From Natronorubrum sulfidifaciens JCM 14089 (lineage in GTDB: Archaea; Halobacteriota; Halobacteria; Halobacteriales; Natrialbaceae), in contig NZ_AOHX01000047.1 of NCBI RefSeq assembly GCF_000337735.1, positions 78,743-127,196 on the forward strand: a stretch of DNA of 48,454 bases. The letters run 5' to 3'. The translations under genes were made by a program, and so were the position numbers. Within the stretch, counting starts at the first letter, position 1. Each line of letters begins with the position of its first letter. Of the stretch, positions 27,233 to 35,862 are shown piece by piece. A model generated the notes under the pieces. It was not told where the DNA came from and ran no database searches. It saw nothing but the letters and a program-made list of their open reading frames with translations.

Positions 27233-27598
27233 TCAAAGCGAGGACTGCTGGCGGAGTTTCGGATCGTCTTCGGTCTGTTTGAACTGCTCTAACAGTGGTT
27301 TGATATCGTCGAACCCGTTGGACAGGACGATATCTCCGCTTCGCAGATCGTACTCGATGATGCCGTGATCTGCGAGTCGAGGAAGGTGATTGTGGACCAG
27401 TGAGATATAGAGGCGCTGTTTGCGCTCCGAGTCGACCTGCGATGGCTGGGTGTCGTGTTCCCACGCGGCGAGCTGGCTGACGACGTCCTCGAGATTCGCG
27501 CCTCGGTGGGTCGCCAGTTCGTAGAGCAGGTATCGGCGTTCCGACTCTGCGAGGAGAGAACAGGCTGCTTCCATCCGAGTGGCGGTTGCGTCGTTCAT
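27233..27598 (-). CDS. DUF7344-type winged-helix regulator-like protein
   Basis: A 121-residue protein resembling the haloarchaeal DUF7344 winged-helix domain. MEAACSLLAESERRYLLYEL is helix 1, LEDVVSQLAAWE the helix before the recognition region, and ERKQRLYISLVHNHLPRLAD then GIIEYDLRSGDIVL the recognition helix and wing. These small proteins are thought to be transcription factors, often acting on nearby genes. It is divergent to the RNase HI-like gene (241-bp gap), so either may share a control region. No effector domain is present. Confidence 0.75.
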   Translation of the reverse strand: MNDATATRMEAACSLLAESERRYLLYELATHRGANLEDVVSQLAAWEHDTQPSQVDSERKQRLYISLVHNHLPRLADHGIIEYDLRSGDIVLSNGFDDIKPLLEQFKQTEDDPKLRQQSSL

Positions 27599-27839
27599 AC
27601 CCGCTCAACGAACGCCGTCATATTACACCTGCTGCCAACACAGATTGGGTCTCCTCGCTGAACGATCGATCACGGCTCATCGAGAATATCCGCACACCGG
27701 TCGACACAGACGATCTATGTCCAGCTTCCCGCCAAAGGGGTTGCTGGAACTGCGATCGAACGACGCCCGTTTTGGTCTTCATTTGCAACTCGTTAGCATG
27801 CACAAAACAGTTAAGTGTCATAGACAACTACCGATTATC

Positions 27840-28481
27840 ATGGCCGCTCACGGCCGGTCCGCACTGCGGGACCTGTTCGACGAGTCGCCCACACCGCACA
27901 TCGCCCATCCCCCGCGGACCCATCATCGTGACTTCTACGTCGCTACCGATGGGTCGTTCCGGGAGTCGGGCGGTGGGCTGGGCGCCGTTATCGAAACGCG
28001 CGACGGCACCCGTGTTGCCCGCGTCGCAACCACGGACATGCCGCCTGACAACAACGTCGCCGAGTATCGCGCACTCCATCTCGGCCTCGACGTACTGGCT
28101 GCTCGTGCCCCTCAAGACGCCCGCGTTGGTGTCCTTATCGACCACGACGAACTCGCCAGCAACGTCAACAGCACGATCCTCGCGACGAACCATCCCGACG
28201 GAAAACCGCCACGCCCCGTCTCTATCCCTGCCGCGACACGGTATCACTGGCGGGGTATTCTGGCCCGACTCCACGGCTTCGGCGAGGTTCGGGCCGCACG
28301 CATCGATAGCGACCAAAACCCCGCTCACCCGCTCGCGAACACGCCCGACCGCTACCAGCACGTCAATCAGGAGCCAAACCGCTGTGTGCTCCCCGAAATG
28401 CCGGAGCCGTCGGCAGCACGGGCCCAGTTCCCGCCGCCGTCCCGTGCCGACCGCAACACCGGCGGCCGCGCTTCGGACTGA
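27840..28481 (+). CDS. RNase HI-like protein (RNase H superfamily)
   Basis: A 213-residue protein with an RNase H fold from about residue 36. The catalytic carboxylates are visible: Asp in YVATDGSFRESGGG, Glu in NNVAEYRALHLGL, Asp in VLIDHDELASN and the last Asp/His region in IDSDQNPAHPLAN. It degrades RNA in RNA-DNA hybrids if active. ATG 27840 is chosen because it gives the usual haloarchaeal N-terminus; the frame is open upstream to 27579 but that region is intergenic-like. The C-terminal 45 residues are Pro/Ala/Arg-rich and look disordered. TTAAGTG near 27811 may be the TATA box. Confidence 0.85.
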   Translation: MAAHGRSALRDLFDESPTPHIAHPPRTHHRDFYVATDGSFRESGGGLGAVIETRDGTRVARVATTDMPPDNNVAEYRALHLGLDVLAARAPQDARVGVLIDHDELASNVNSTILATNHPDGKPPRPVSIPAATRYHWRGILARLHGFGEVRAARIDSDQNPAHPLANTPDRYQHVNQEPNRCVLPEMPEPSAARAQFPPPSRADRNTGGRASD

Positions 28482-28563
28482 CCGCGCGGTGGGACGCGGT
28501 TCCCAGTGACGGACGCGACCGGAACCGCCACCGTTATTTCGTCGTTCGGAAGATGCATACTCG

Positions 28564-29031
28564 ATGAGCCTCCGCGTCGCCGTTGCTGCGCCGTTTCTCC
28601 AGAACGGCACCCAGCGACTGCAGGAAAACGAGTTCGTCGTCGCGCTCTCACTCGACCGGGACTGGTTTTCGCCCGACCAGTCAAAACGCCTGATCGATAT
28701 CGCGACACAGGAGGGGCTCCTTGAGCGAGTCGATGGGACCCTCGAGGCGACGTTCGACACGGCCGACGTGACGGTCCACGAGGAGTTCGTTCCCGGCGAG
28801 GAACTCCTACAGGAACGCTCCGCGTTCGAACGCGTCCTCGAGAGCCTCGTCGCCGAAGGCGTCGAGAAACACGAGGCCGTCGGCGCGATCAACACGCTCC
28901 AGCAGGAACTCGGGGTGACGATCGAAGTCGCCGCCGTCGTCTACGCTCGCCGGGAAGGTGTCGACATCTCCGATCTGCTCCCCGTCGCCCGCTCGACGCT
29001 CCGTGATGACGGGCAAGCCGAAGGGCGTTAG
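28564..29031 (+). CDS. DUF2240 family protein
   Basis: A 155-residue acidic protein of the archaeal DUF2240 type, recalled from memory. It opens MSLRVAVAAPFLQNGTQRLQ, followed by FVVALSLDRDWFSPDQSKRL and a helix-rich C-terminal half (LESLVAEGVEKHEAVGAINT, DISDLLPVARSTLRDDG). The N-terminal half resembles a small winged-helix module. No enzyme motif is seen. Its stop is followed 23 bp later by the next gene on the same strand, so they may be cotranscribed. Confidence 0.78.
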   Translation: MSLRVAVAAPFLQNGTQRLQENEFVVALSLDRDWFSPDQSKRLIDIATQEGLLERVDGTLEATFDTADVTVHEEFVPGEELLQERSAFERVLESLVAEGVEKHEAVGAINTLQQELGVTIEVAAVVYARREGVDISDLLPVARSTLRDDGQAEGR

Positions 29032-29054
29032 TTGCCGGCCGACCGACCACGCGT

Positions 29055-29450
29055 ATGGTCGAGGAACGGATCACCGATGGCCGCCGGATCGCCGAACTAC
29101 TTGCGTCTGAACTCGACGGCCGCGAGGACGGAGTCCTCGAGTCGGTTCAGGTCACGAACGCCGACCGCGACGTCGAGCCGACGGTCGACGGCGAGCGCGC
29201 ATACGACGTCACGTTCTCCGATGAGCGAATCGCCCGGGTGTTCGTCCACGACGACCGGGCTCGCCTCGAGTTCGAGGCCGGACAGGACGTCGCCGCCGAG
29301 ACAGCCGAGGAGTTGGAACTTCGCGTGCGACCGAAGGCGACCGAGCCGCCTCGGACGCTCGTCTTCGTCGAACACGGCGCGGCCGCCAAGCGAGGATCGG
29401 ACGTGGTGCAGGCAGTGTGTCGCTCGCTGCAGACCGACTCGAGCGAGTAA
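29055..29450 (+). CDS. acidic protein of unknown function
   Basis: A 131-residue, strongly acidic cytoplasmic protein. MVEERITDGRRIAELLASEL is a helix, followed by beta-rich VLESVQVTNADRDVEP, YDVTFSDERIARVFVHDDRA and LELRVRPKATEPPRTLVFVE. That may be a small alpha/beta domain. I do not recognise a family and see no cysteines arranged for metal nor a nucleotide loop. Codon use is like its neighbours, so it is a genuine gene. It lies downstream of the DUF2240 gene. Confidence 0.65.
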   Translation: MVEERITDGRRIAELLASELDGREDGVLESVQVTNADRDVEPTVDGERAYDVTFSDERIARVFVHDDRARLEFEAGQDVAAETAEELELRVRPKATEPPRTLVFVEHGAAAKRGSDVVQAVCRSLQTDSSE

Positions 29451-29477
29451 CGCGCCGCAAAACAGCCCGTTTCGTTC

Positions 29478-30143
29478 TTATCGTGTCTCGAGTGTCCCAA
29501 CGACGTCAGGAATCCGCTCGCCGACGGCCGCCTGCTCGACGTGGGCGGTGGCCCGCGGGTCGGGGTTGGGGCCGTCCTCGAGCAGCACCTGCACGGCCTC
29601 GAGGCCGGCGTTCGTCGCGCCGTAGATGTCGGCCTCGACCTCGTCGCCGATGTAGACGGCCTCGTCGGGGGCGACGTCGAGTTCGCCGACGATCGCATCG
29701 AACGCACGCCGGTCCGGTTTGCCGGCCTCGAGTTCGCCGGTGACGAGCGCAGCGTCGAAGGCTCGTTCCCAGCCGAGCGTCGACAGTTTGTCCCGCTGGG
29801 CGCGAACGGGACCGTTGGTGAGCAGTCCGACGCGATACTCCGCTTTGAGATCCTCGAGCATGGCTTCGACGCCGGGTAACGGCTCGAGCGTCTCGGCGAT
29901 CGTCTGCCGGTAGGCGTCGGCGACGGCGGCCGGCTCGGCGTCGGTCTCCCGGCCCTCGAGCAGGTCGGCGAAAATCGGTTCTCTGGTCTCGCGCGTGAGA
30001 TTGCGCCGATGGGCCTCGAGATACGCCTCGCGTGTCAGCGGTGGCGCACCGGCAGTGGCGGCTGCCTCCTGCAGAATTGTGGTTCGGTCCTGTGTGGGCA
30101 CGGCGAGTGTGTAATCGAGGTCGAAGACGACCGCCCGTGGCAT
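29478..30143 (-). CDS. HAD superfamily hydrolase
   Basis: A 221-residue HAD phosphatase of the class with a helical cap. Motif I is VFDLDYTLAVP (nucleophile and acid Asp), motif II lies in VGLLTNGPV, motif III is the Lys region near FDAALVTGELEAGKPDRRAF, and motif IV is EAVYIGDEVEADIYGATNAG. The cap contains LEPLPGVEAMLEDL. Phosphoglycolate- or haloacid-type substrates are possible. ATG 30143 replaces a GTG at 30152, since MPRAVVFDLDYTL is the standard start. Neighbours give no hint to substrate. Confidence 0.88.
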   Translation of the reverse strand: MPRAVVFDLDYTLAVPTQDRTTILQEAAATAGAPPLTREAYLEAHRRNLTRETREPIFADLLEGRETDAEPAAVADAYRQTIAETLEPLPGVEAMLEDLKAEYRVGLLTNGPVRAQRDKLSTLGWERAFDAALVTGELEAGKPDRRAFDAIVGELDVAPDEAVYIGDEVEADIYGATNAGLEAVQVLLEDGPNPDPRATAHVEQAAVGERIPDVVGTLETR

Positions 30144-30244
30144 AGCAGTCACAGGGGGCTCGAGCAGATTGAAACTATCCCTTTTCGATGGCGTCGAAAC
30201 CTGCTCGAAAACGGACGGAAAATCGTTCGGCCGATCGCTGCAGG

Positions 30245-31522
30245 TCAGTCGTCGCTTGGGTGGGCCGACGGCTCGCTGTCGCCTTCGAGCAACGGAACGA
30301 CGGCGGCTTCGATCCTGTCCGAGTACTGCATGAGCGTGGTTCCAAGGATGCTCATGAACAGGACGTAGCCGACAGCGAACGCGTAGATGTCGTCCGCGAC
30401 GCCTTCAGCGAGTCCGATGCCAGCGCCAGCGAGTGCGATACTCGCAATGATGAGCGAGAACTCGCCACGGGTGGTCATCCCGAGTCCGACCCGGAGCGAT
30501 CGGCGTTCGTCGAGGTCGTAGATCCGCCCACCGAGGTAGCCACTGACCAGCTTTGTCGGAGTGGTCAGTAGGACGGCCGCCGCGATGAGCCACAGGACGT
30601 CGAGAAACAGCGTCGGATCGGTGATCAGCCCGATCCAAAAGAAAAACACGGCTGCGAAGGTGTCACGGAGCGGCTCGAGCAAGTTTTCTAAGTCGTGGAC
30701 GTGTGCCGTTGAGGAGAATGCCATCCCGACGAAGAACGCGGCCACAGCTTCACTGACCCCCAGCGAGAGTGCTGCCCCCGAAATGAGGACTGTAATGCCG
30801 AGCGCTCGCAGGACGGTGAACTCGTTGGAGTCGGTTTCCAGACTGCGCTGAAACCACGCCGTCCCCAGATAGACTAACAGCAGCAAGACGATAATGAAGC
30901 CGACGGCGATCCCGATCTGACCCAGCGCCTCGCCGACGTCACCGCCGCCGAGAACGAGTGCCGACGCAATCGCCAGATAGACCGCGATAAACAGGTCTTC
31001 ATAAACCAACGTCCCGAGCATCGGGTTCGACTCGTCGTTTGCGATCCAGCCCAGATCGATCAAGGATTTCGTGATGATCGCACTCGAGGAGATGTAGACG
31101 ACCCCCGCAGTGAGAAAGGCTGGGAGAAAGGAACCAAAGAGGACGTAGCCAAGGACCAGCCCGGCACCGAAATTGATCACGAGATCGACGGTCCCGGCCT
31201 TCCCGATCTGTTCTTTGGCGGCGATGAGCCGATCGAGATTGAACTCGAGACCGAGGAAGAACAACAGGAGGACGATCCCAAGCTCGGCACCCACATAGAT
31301 GAAGTCGGTCTCGAGCAGGGCGAGCTCGGCACCGTGTGGGACGAGATCCGTCCCGAGCAGCGCCGGGAAGTCGATTCGTCCGAGAACGTACTCCCCGAGA
31401 ACCATGCCGATGACGATGTAAAACGGTATCACCGACTGATTGATCCGGTTTGCCAACAGTCCAGCAAGGGCAACAGCAGCGAAGAGCACACCGACGTCGA
31501 GTAGTGCGGTTTCACCAGCCAC
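30245..31522 (-). CDS. CPA2 cation/proton antiporter, KhtU-like (no RCK domain)
   Basis: A 425-residue membrane protein with about 12 TM helices of the monovalent cation:proton antiporter-2 family. Landmarks are LLANRINQSVIPFYIVIG, LLLFFLGLEFNLDRLIAA, and AFFVGMAFSSTAHVHDLENL, all typical for KefB/KhtU. It has no C-terminal nucleotide-binding domain; the regulator is the separate gene 37 bp upstream. GTG 31522 is preceded by GGAGGTG at a normal distance, which supports this start. In Bacillus, KhtU exports potassium in exchange for protons and is controlled by KhtT. Ion specificity in this organism is inferred. Confidence 0.87.
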   Translation of the reverse strand: MAGETALLDVGVLFAAVALAGLLANRINQSVIPFYIVIGMVLGEYVLGRIDFPALLGTDLVPHGAELALLETDFIYVGAELGIVLLLFFLGLEFNLDRLIAAKEQIGKAGTVDLVINFGAGLVLGYVLFGSFLPAFLTAGVVYISSSAIITKSLIDLGWIANDESNPMLGTLVYEDLFIAVYLAIASALVLGGGDVGEALGQIGIAVGFIIVLLLLVYLGTAWFQRSLETDSNEFTVLRALGITVLISGAALSLGVSEAVAAFFVGMAFSSTAHVHDLENLLEPLRDTFAAVFFFWIGLITDPTLFLDVLWLIAAAVLLTTPTKLVSGYLGGRIYDLDERRSLRVGLGMTTRGEFSLIIASIALAGAGIGLAEGVADDIYAFAVGYVLFMSILGTTLMQYSDRIEAAVVPLLEGDSEPSAHPSDD

Positions 31523-31559
31523 TGTCGGCCACCTCCACCGTCGTCATTCCAGCCATGGA

Positions 31560-32063
31560 TTAGTCCAATCCCGACCCGTCGTCGCCGCTAAGCAGCGTTT
31601 TGAACTGTTCGAGGTCCTCGTTCGTCCCGACAGCGATGATCGTGTCTCCCTCGTCGAGACGTTTTTCAGGTTCTGACGCCGGAATCACGTCCTCGCCGCG
31701 CTGGACGGCGACGATAGCGACATGGATTCGGCCATCCGCAAGCACCTCGGCGAGGGACCGTCCCTCGAGCGGGGAGTCCGCCGGCACGTCGAACCATTCG
31801 ATGTTGGTTCCGTCCCCCAGCGTCGTCGCCTTGTCCTCTGTCTTGATCGGCTGGAAGTACGCCCCCTCGAGGATGGTTCCGACCGTCCGAGCGAGCTGGT
31901 CGGACAGTTCGAACAGCCGCTCTGAGTCGGCATCGTCGTCCGCTTTCAGGAACACGTCACGCCTGCCCGTGTTGTGGGTGACGATGACGAGCGTCTTGCC
32001 GTCCTCGAGGTCGATTTCAAACTTCTTCCCGACGCCAGGAAGGTCGGTTTCGGTAATCGGCAT
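31560..32063 (-). CDS. KhtT-like TrkA-C regulatory subunit
   Basis: A 167-residue cytoplasmic protein. Its N-terminal 80 residues form an alpha/beta region (ETDLPGVGKKFEIDLEDG, LARTVGTILEGAYFQP). The C-terminal part is a TrkA-C (RCK-C) domain with FDVPADSPLEGRSLAEVL, IVAVQRGEDVIPASEPEKRL and EGDTIIAVGTNEDLEQFKTL. TrkA-C domains bind nucleotides or other ligands and gate antiporters. The gene is upstream of the KhtU-like antiporter in one operon. It diverges from the paired antiporter operon at 32211, with a 147-bp shared upstream region. Confidence 0.88.
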   Translation of the reverse strand: MPITETDLPGVGKKFEIDLEDGKTLVIVTHNTGRRDVFLKADDDADSERLFELSDQLARTVGTILEGAYFQPIKTEDKATTLGDGTNIEWFDVPADSPLEGRSLAEVLADGRIHVAIVAVQRGEDVIPASEPEKRLDEGDTIIAVGTNEDLEQFKTLLSGDDGSGLD

Positions 32064-32210
32064 ACGTCAGTGGCTCTCGCAGTCCCTATTAAAACAATGC
32101 CTGGTTGCTCGCTCGAGCCCCGTCGCTCGGCGTCGCTTCCGTGTCACAGCGGAGAGACGCGGCCCAGCTTTCGATACTGTTAATCCACTTCGACAGAACG
32201 ACCCCAACGA

Positions 32211-33965
32211 ATGGTTTCCGAGGCAGTCCTTACTGTCGATCTCGCGATTATCCTGCTCGCGGCGACACTTGTCGGATTTATTGCAAAGCAGACGGGCCAG
32301 CCGACGGTCATCGCCTACATCATTACGGGAGTGATCCTGGGACCGGCAGCCCTCGGCATCGTTGAAGTCACCGAGATGACGGAACTGCTCTCCGAGTTGG
32401 GGCTTGCGTTCTTGCTGTTCTTGCTCGGGATCAAGATGCGACTCGACGAGATTCGTCACGTCCTCGTCCCGATCGTCAAAATATCGATTCCACAGATGGC
32501 GGCGGTTGCCATCGTTAGCATGGGTGTTTCGATGGCACTCGGCTTTAGCCTCCTCGAGGCGTTTATTATCGGGCTCGCGCTGATGTACAGCTCGACGGCA
32601 GTCGTCATCAAGATGTTGACTGATAAGGACGACGCGACCTCTCTACACGGCAAAATCGACGTCGGGGTGTTGCTCGTCCAGGACGTCGTCGTCGTTATTC
32701 TGCTGGCCGTGCTGGCAGCCGGTCGACCCGACGATGTGGCCGAGATCGCGACGACGCTGGCCGTCGTGCTCACGCTGGTTGCGATCATTACCGTCGCCGC
32801 GATCGGGGCCTCTCGCTACCTGTTGCCGGTCGTCTTCCGCCGGATCGCGGACAACAAGGAGGTCTTTTTCCTGATCGCCATCTCGTGGGCGTTCATCTTC
32901 GTATTCGTCTCCGACAACATCAACCTCTTTCTCGCACCGCTTGGCATCGAGGCCTACATGTCTATCGAGATGGGCGCGTTCTTGGCCGGGTTGGCGATCG
33001 CCCAACTCCCCTACAGCAAGGAGCTCAAAGACCGTGTTAACCCGCTGACTGACCTGTTCGTCATGGTGTTTTTCGTCACGGTCGCACTGGACCTTGAGCC
33101 GAGTCAGTTGCTTGCCTACTCACAGGAAGCCGTCATCGCCGCGCTGGTGTTGATGCCCGCCAAATTCGTCATCTTCTTCCTGCTGATCGACTGGCAACAG
33201 TTCAGCCTCGAGACGACGTTTCTGGGCAGCATCAACATGATGCAGATCAGCGAGTTCGGAATCATCGTCACCGCCGTCGCCGTCGAAGGTGGCTTCGTCG
33301 GCGCGGAGGTGCTCGGCTTCGTCACCTTACTCGCGCTGTTCACGATGAGCGCGTCGGTGTATTTCATCGAGTACAACCGCCAGCTGTTCGCCCGCCTCAG
33401 ACCGGCGCTCTCGCGGTGGGACACCGATGACGAGTTCGAGGGAGGCGGCCGAGAATACCGCGACCACGCCGTCGTTATCGGCTACGACGAGGTCACTCGT
33501 CGCGCCCTCCCGATCCTCGCCGCCCACTACGACGATGTTATCGTCGTCGACCGGACGGTCGAACACATCGAAGCGCTCGATGATGAGGGGTATGACACGC
33601 TGTACGGTGATTTCCGAAATTCGACGATCCGGAAGGACGCGGCCCTGAAAAAGGCCGACTTCGTCCTCTCGTCGTCGGTCGAACCTGCAGTGAGTAAAGC
33701 GCTCCTCAGAGAGGCCGGCGAGGACGCGACCGTCTTCGTCGAGGCCGAGCAAATCGATGACGCACACGACCTCTACGACCACGGTGCCCACTGTGTAATC
33801 ATGAGCGACCACCTCGCTGCCGAACGACTCGCGGAATCGCTCGAGACGTATCTCGAAGACGAGGAGACGCTGATGGAAGCCATCGAGGACGACCTCGAGC
33901 TGTTGCACCGCTCGGTGACGTTCCCGAATGCGATCGACCACACTGGAGGTGAGGTCGATGACTGA
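32211..33965 (+). CDS. CPA2 antiporter with degenerate TrkA-N domain (pair 1, subunit 1)
   Basis: A 584-residue protein with about 12 TM helices (residues 1-390) of the KefB type: IAKQTGQPTVIAYIITGVIL, LLFLLGIKMRLDEI, and AFLAGLAIAQLPYSKELKDR. A cytoplasmic RCK region follows. The expected NAD loop GxGxxG is replaced by GYDEVTRR (from Gly424), with FVLSSSVEPAVSKAL and VFVEAEQIDDAHDLYDHGA after it. A non-binding or altered RCK is likely. Its stop overlaps the start of the next gene by 8 bp, so both are made together. The paralogue at 37544-39280 has the same loop. Probably a potassium or sodium/proton antiporter (family knowledge). Confidence 0.9.
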   Translation: MVSEAVLTVDLAIILLAATLVGFIAKQTGQPTVIAYIITGVILGPAALGIVEVTEMTELLSELGLAFLLFLLGIKMRLDEIRHVLVPIVKISIPQMAAVAIVSMGVSMALGFSLLEAFIIGLALMYSSTAVVIKMLTDKDDATSLHGKIDVGVLLVQDVVVVILLAVLAAGRPDDVAEIATTLAVVLTLVAIITVAAIGASRYLLPVVFRRIADNKEVFFLIAISWAFIFVFVSDNINLFLAPLGIEAYMSIEMGAFLAGLAIAQLPYSKELKDRVNPLTDLFVMVFFVTVALDLEPSQLLAYSQEAVIAALVLMPAKFVIFFLLIDWQQFSLETTFLGSINMMQISEFGIIVTAVAVEGGFVGAEVLGFVTLLALFTMSASVYFIEYNRQLFARLRPALSRWDTDDEFEGGGREYRDHAVVIGYDEVTRRALPILAAHYDDVIVVDRTVEHIEALDDEGYDTLYGDFRNSTIRKDAALKKADFVLSSSVEPAVSKALLREAGEDATVFVEAEQIDDAHDLYDHGAHCVIMSDHLAAERLAESLETYLEDEETLMEAIEDDLELLHRSVTFPNAIDHTGGEVDD

Positions 33966-35625
33966 CCTACTCACCGCAGTTTCGATAATTTTCATCATCG
34001 CCGGCCCGTTCTTGCTGGTAGCAAACCGATTCAAACTGCCGACAGTCCCGCTGTTAATTCTCGCAGGGATCATCGCGGGCCTGTTCATCGACGAAGGGGC
34101 GACGCTGGAACTTGCTCAGTACGGGATCGCCCTGCTCGTGTTCTCCTTTGGCCTCAGTATCCAGTTCTCCGCCGTTCGGACGGTGTTTGCCGACAGCGAA
34201 GTCGCTGCGGTCGGGCAGGTGTTCGTGATTGGCACACTCGGAGTCGGCTCCGGGCTCGTCCTTGGGGTTCCGCTCGCGGAATCGATCTACCTCGGAATCG
34301 CTGCGGCGCTTTCATCGACGATCGTTGGAACCGCACTGCTCGATACGGAGATTCGACGGAATCTCGTTCACGGCCGACTCGCCAAATCGATCCACTTCAT
34401 TCAGGATCTGCTCGCGATCGTCTTCCTGCTCGTGTTGGGTGCCGGCACACTCGCCGCAGACCCGATCGCGGCCCAACTCGGCTACGGGCTCGCGTTGCTC
34501 GCCGCTGCCGTGCTCGTCAACCGATACCTGTTCGACATGATCGGGCGGTTTGCCGGCGGCTCGGACGAGTTGATGATCATCAGTGTCATCTCACTGCTCG
34601 TGGTGTTCGTCGGCGCAGCCGAAAGCGCTGGCATCTCCATCGTCGTCGGGGCGTTCGCTGCCGGCCTCGCGGTCCGTCACGAGCCCACGGAGTATCTCGG
34701 CCTGTTTAACGGCCTCGAGTCGATCAAGGACTTCTTTGTCGCGATCTTCTTCCTTACGGTCGGCGCGCTCGTGGCGTTTCCGACCCTCGAGAAGCTCCTC
34801 ATCGTCGCTGTCCTCGTGGTTCTGACGGGGGTCGTGAAACCAGCGGTCGCGACAGCGATTCTGATGTACAAGGGGTATGAGGCACGGTCGGCAACGCTGA
34901 CCAGTTTGAGCACTGACCAAGTCAGCGAGTTCGCACTCATCATCGCGATCGAAGCGTTGCTGTTGGGCTTGCTCTCTCAGTTGGTATTCGATGCGATCAT
35001 CTTCGCCGCGGCCGTGACGATGATCACCTCGAGTGTGAGCCAACGCTATGACGAACGAATCCACCGGGGGCTGGCAAGCCGTGGCTTGCTCAGGGGCACC
35101 TACGGCAAAATCGACGAGTGGAGTGCGGTCCCCGAAACGATCTCAGATCACGTCATCATCGCCGGATACGGTCGGCAAGGACGGTTCCTAGCCGAGACCT
35201 GTGAGCGGCTCGGACAGCCGTACGTCGTGATCGAGAACGATCCGGTTCGCCGGCGCACAGTCGAATCCGAGTGTGCGGCGTTCGTCTTTGGCGATGCAAT
35301 GGAGTCGTACACTTGGGAGAAAGCGAACGCCGAGGAGGCCAAACTCATCGTCTCGACGGTCGATTCCGAGCCCGTTTCCAGGCGTCTCCTCTCACTTGAG
35401 TTTTCGGCGGACGTTATCCTACGGGAAAGCGACCGAACGACGGCACTGGATCTGTTCGAGGCAGGTGCACTGTACGTCAGTGTCTCGGAACTGCTCGCCG
35501 GGCAACGGCTGTCCCAACAGCTCCAAGACGTGTTAGACGGTAAGCTGACGCCTGCGGAACTTCGCGACGAACAGCTGACCGACCTCAGGCCACGCACCGA
35601 CGCGGTCTCCCACCGCCAGCGCTAG
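33958..35625 (+). CDS. CPA2 antiporter with intact TrkA-N domain (pair 1, subunit 2)
   Basis: A 555-residue protein with about 12 TM helices starting MTDLLTAVSIIFIIAGPF; landmarks include VANRFKLPTVPLLILAG, FSFGLSIQFSAVRTVF and VGAFAAGLAVRHEPTEYLG. The C-terminal RCK domain keeps the dinucleotide loop GYGRQGR (from Gly403), then YVVIENDPVRRRTVE and LIVSTVDSEPVSRR. ATG 33958 overlaps the preceding stop, so translation is coupled. The frame is open to 33928, but the extra residues overlap the upstream gene and are not family-like. With its partner it may form a heteromeric transporter. It ends before a MITE and a mirror-image second operon. Confidence 0.9.
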   Translation: MTDLLTAVSIIFIIAGPFLLVANRFKLPTVPLLILAGIIAGLFIDEGATLELAQYGIALLVFSFGLSIQFSAVRTVFADSEVAAVGQVFVIGTLGVGSGLVLGVPLAESIYLGIAAALSSTIVGTALLDTEIRRNLVHGRLAKSIHFIQDLLAIVFLLVLGAGTLAADPIAAQLGYGLALLAAAVLVNRYLFDMIGRFAGGSDELMIISVISLLVVFVGAAESAGISIVVGAFAAGLAVRHEPTEYLGLFNGLESIKDFFVAIFFLTVGALVAFPTLEKLLIVAVLVVLTGVVKPAVATAILMYKGYEARSATLTSLSTDQVSEFALIIAIEALLLGLLSQLVFDAIIFAAAVTMITSSVSQRYDERIHRGLASRGLLRGTYGKIDEWSAVPETISDHVIIAGYGRQGRFLAETCERLGQPYVVIENDPVRRRTVESECAAFVFGDAMESYTWEKANAEEAKLIVSTVDSEPVSRRLLSLEFSADVILRESDRTTALDLFEAGALYVSVSELLAGQRLSQQLQDVLDGKLTPAELRDEQLTDLRPRTDAVSHRQR

Positions 35626-35702
35626 GGGCTGCGTTCGTCACGTTCGGAGACTGGACCGTCAGCGTCGGTGACCCGTCGCGGAACGCGACAAACGGTTGAT
35701 TG

Positions 35703-35811
35703 ATACTGTCGGACAGAAGTCAGTAAGAAGTCAATCGCGAATTCGCGGCCGTCACTCTCGGGACGGCCGCAGTAGAGCGATCGATCTTCGAATAGTTCTG
35801 TCCGACAGTAT
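35703..35811. mobile_element. MITE-like element with perfect 16-bp terminal repeats
   Basis: ATACTGTCGGACAGAA at 35703-35718 is repeated in inverse orientation at 35796-35811. A second, internal hairpin has 9-bp arms GCGGCCGTC (35745-35753) and GACGGCCGC (35762-35770). The 109-bp element has no coding sequence and fills the middle of the 237-bp gap between two convergent antiporter operons. The ends remind me of haloarchaeal IS4/ISH8-type elements, but this is memory, not a match. No clear target duplication was found. Confidence 0.65.
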
Positions 35812-35862
35812 GACCACTGGCGGATCGCAACACAACGAGGAGACAGCCGAAGCCGTCTCCGG

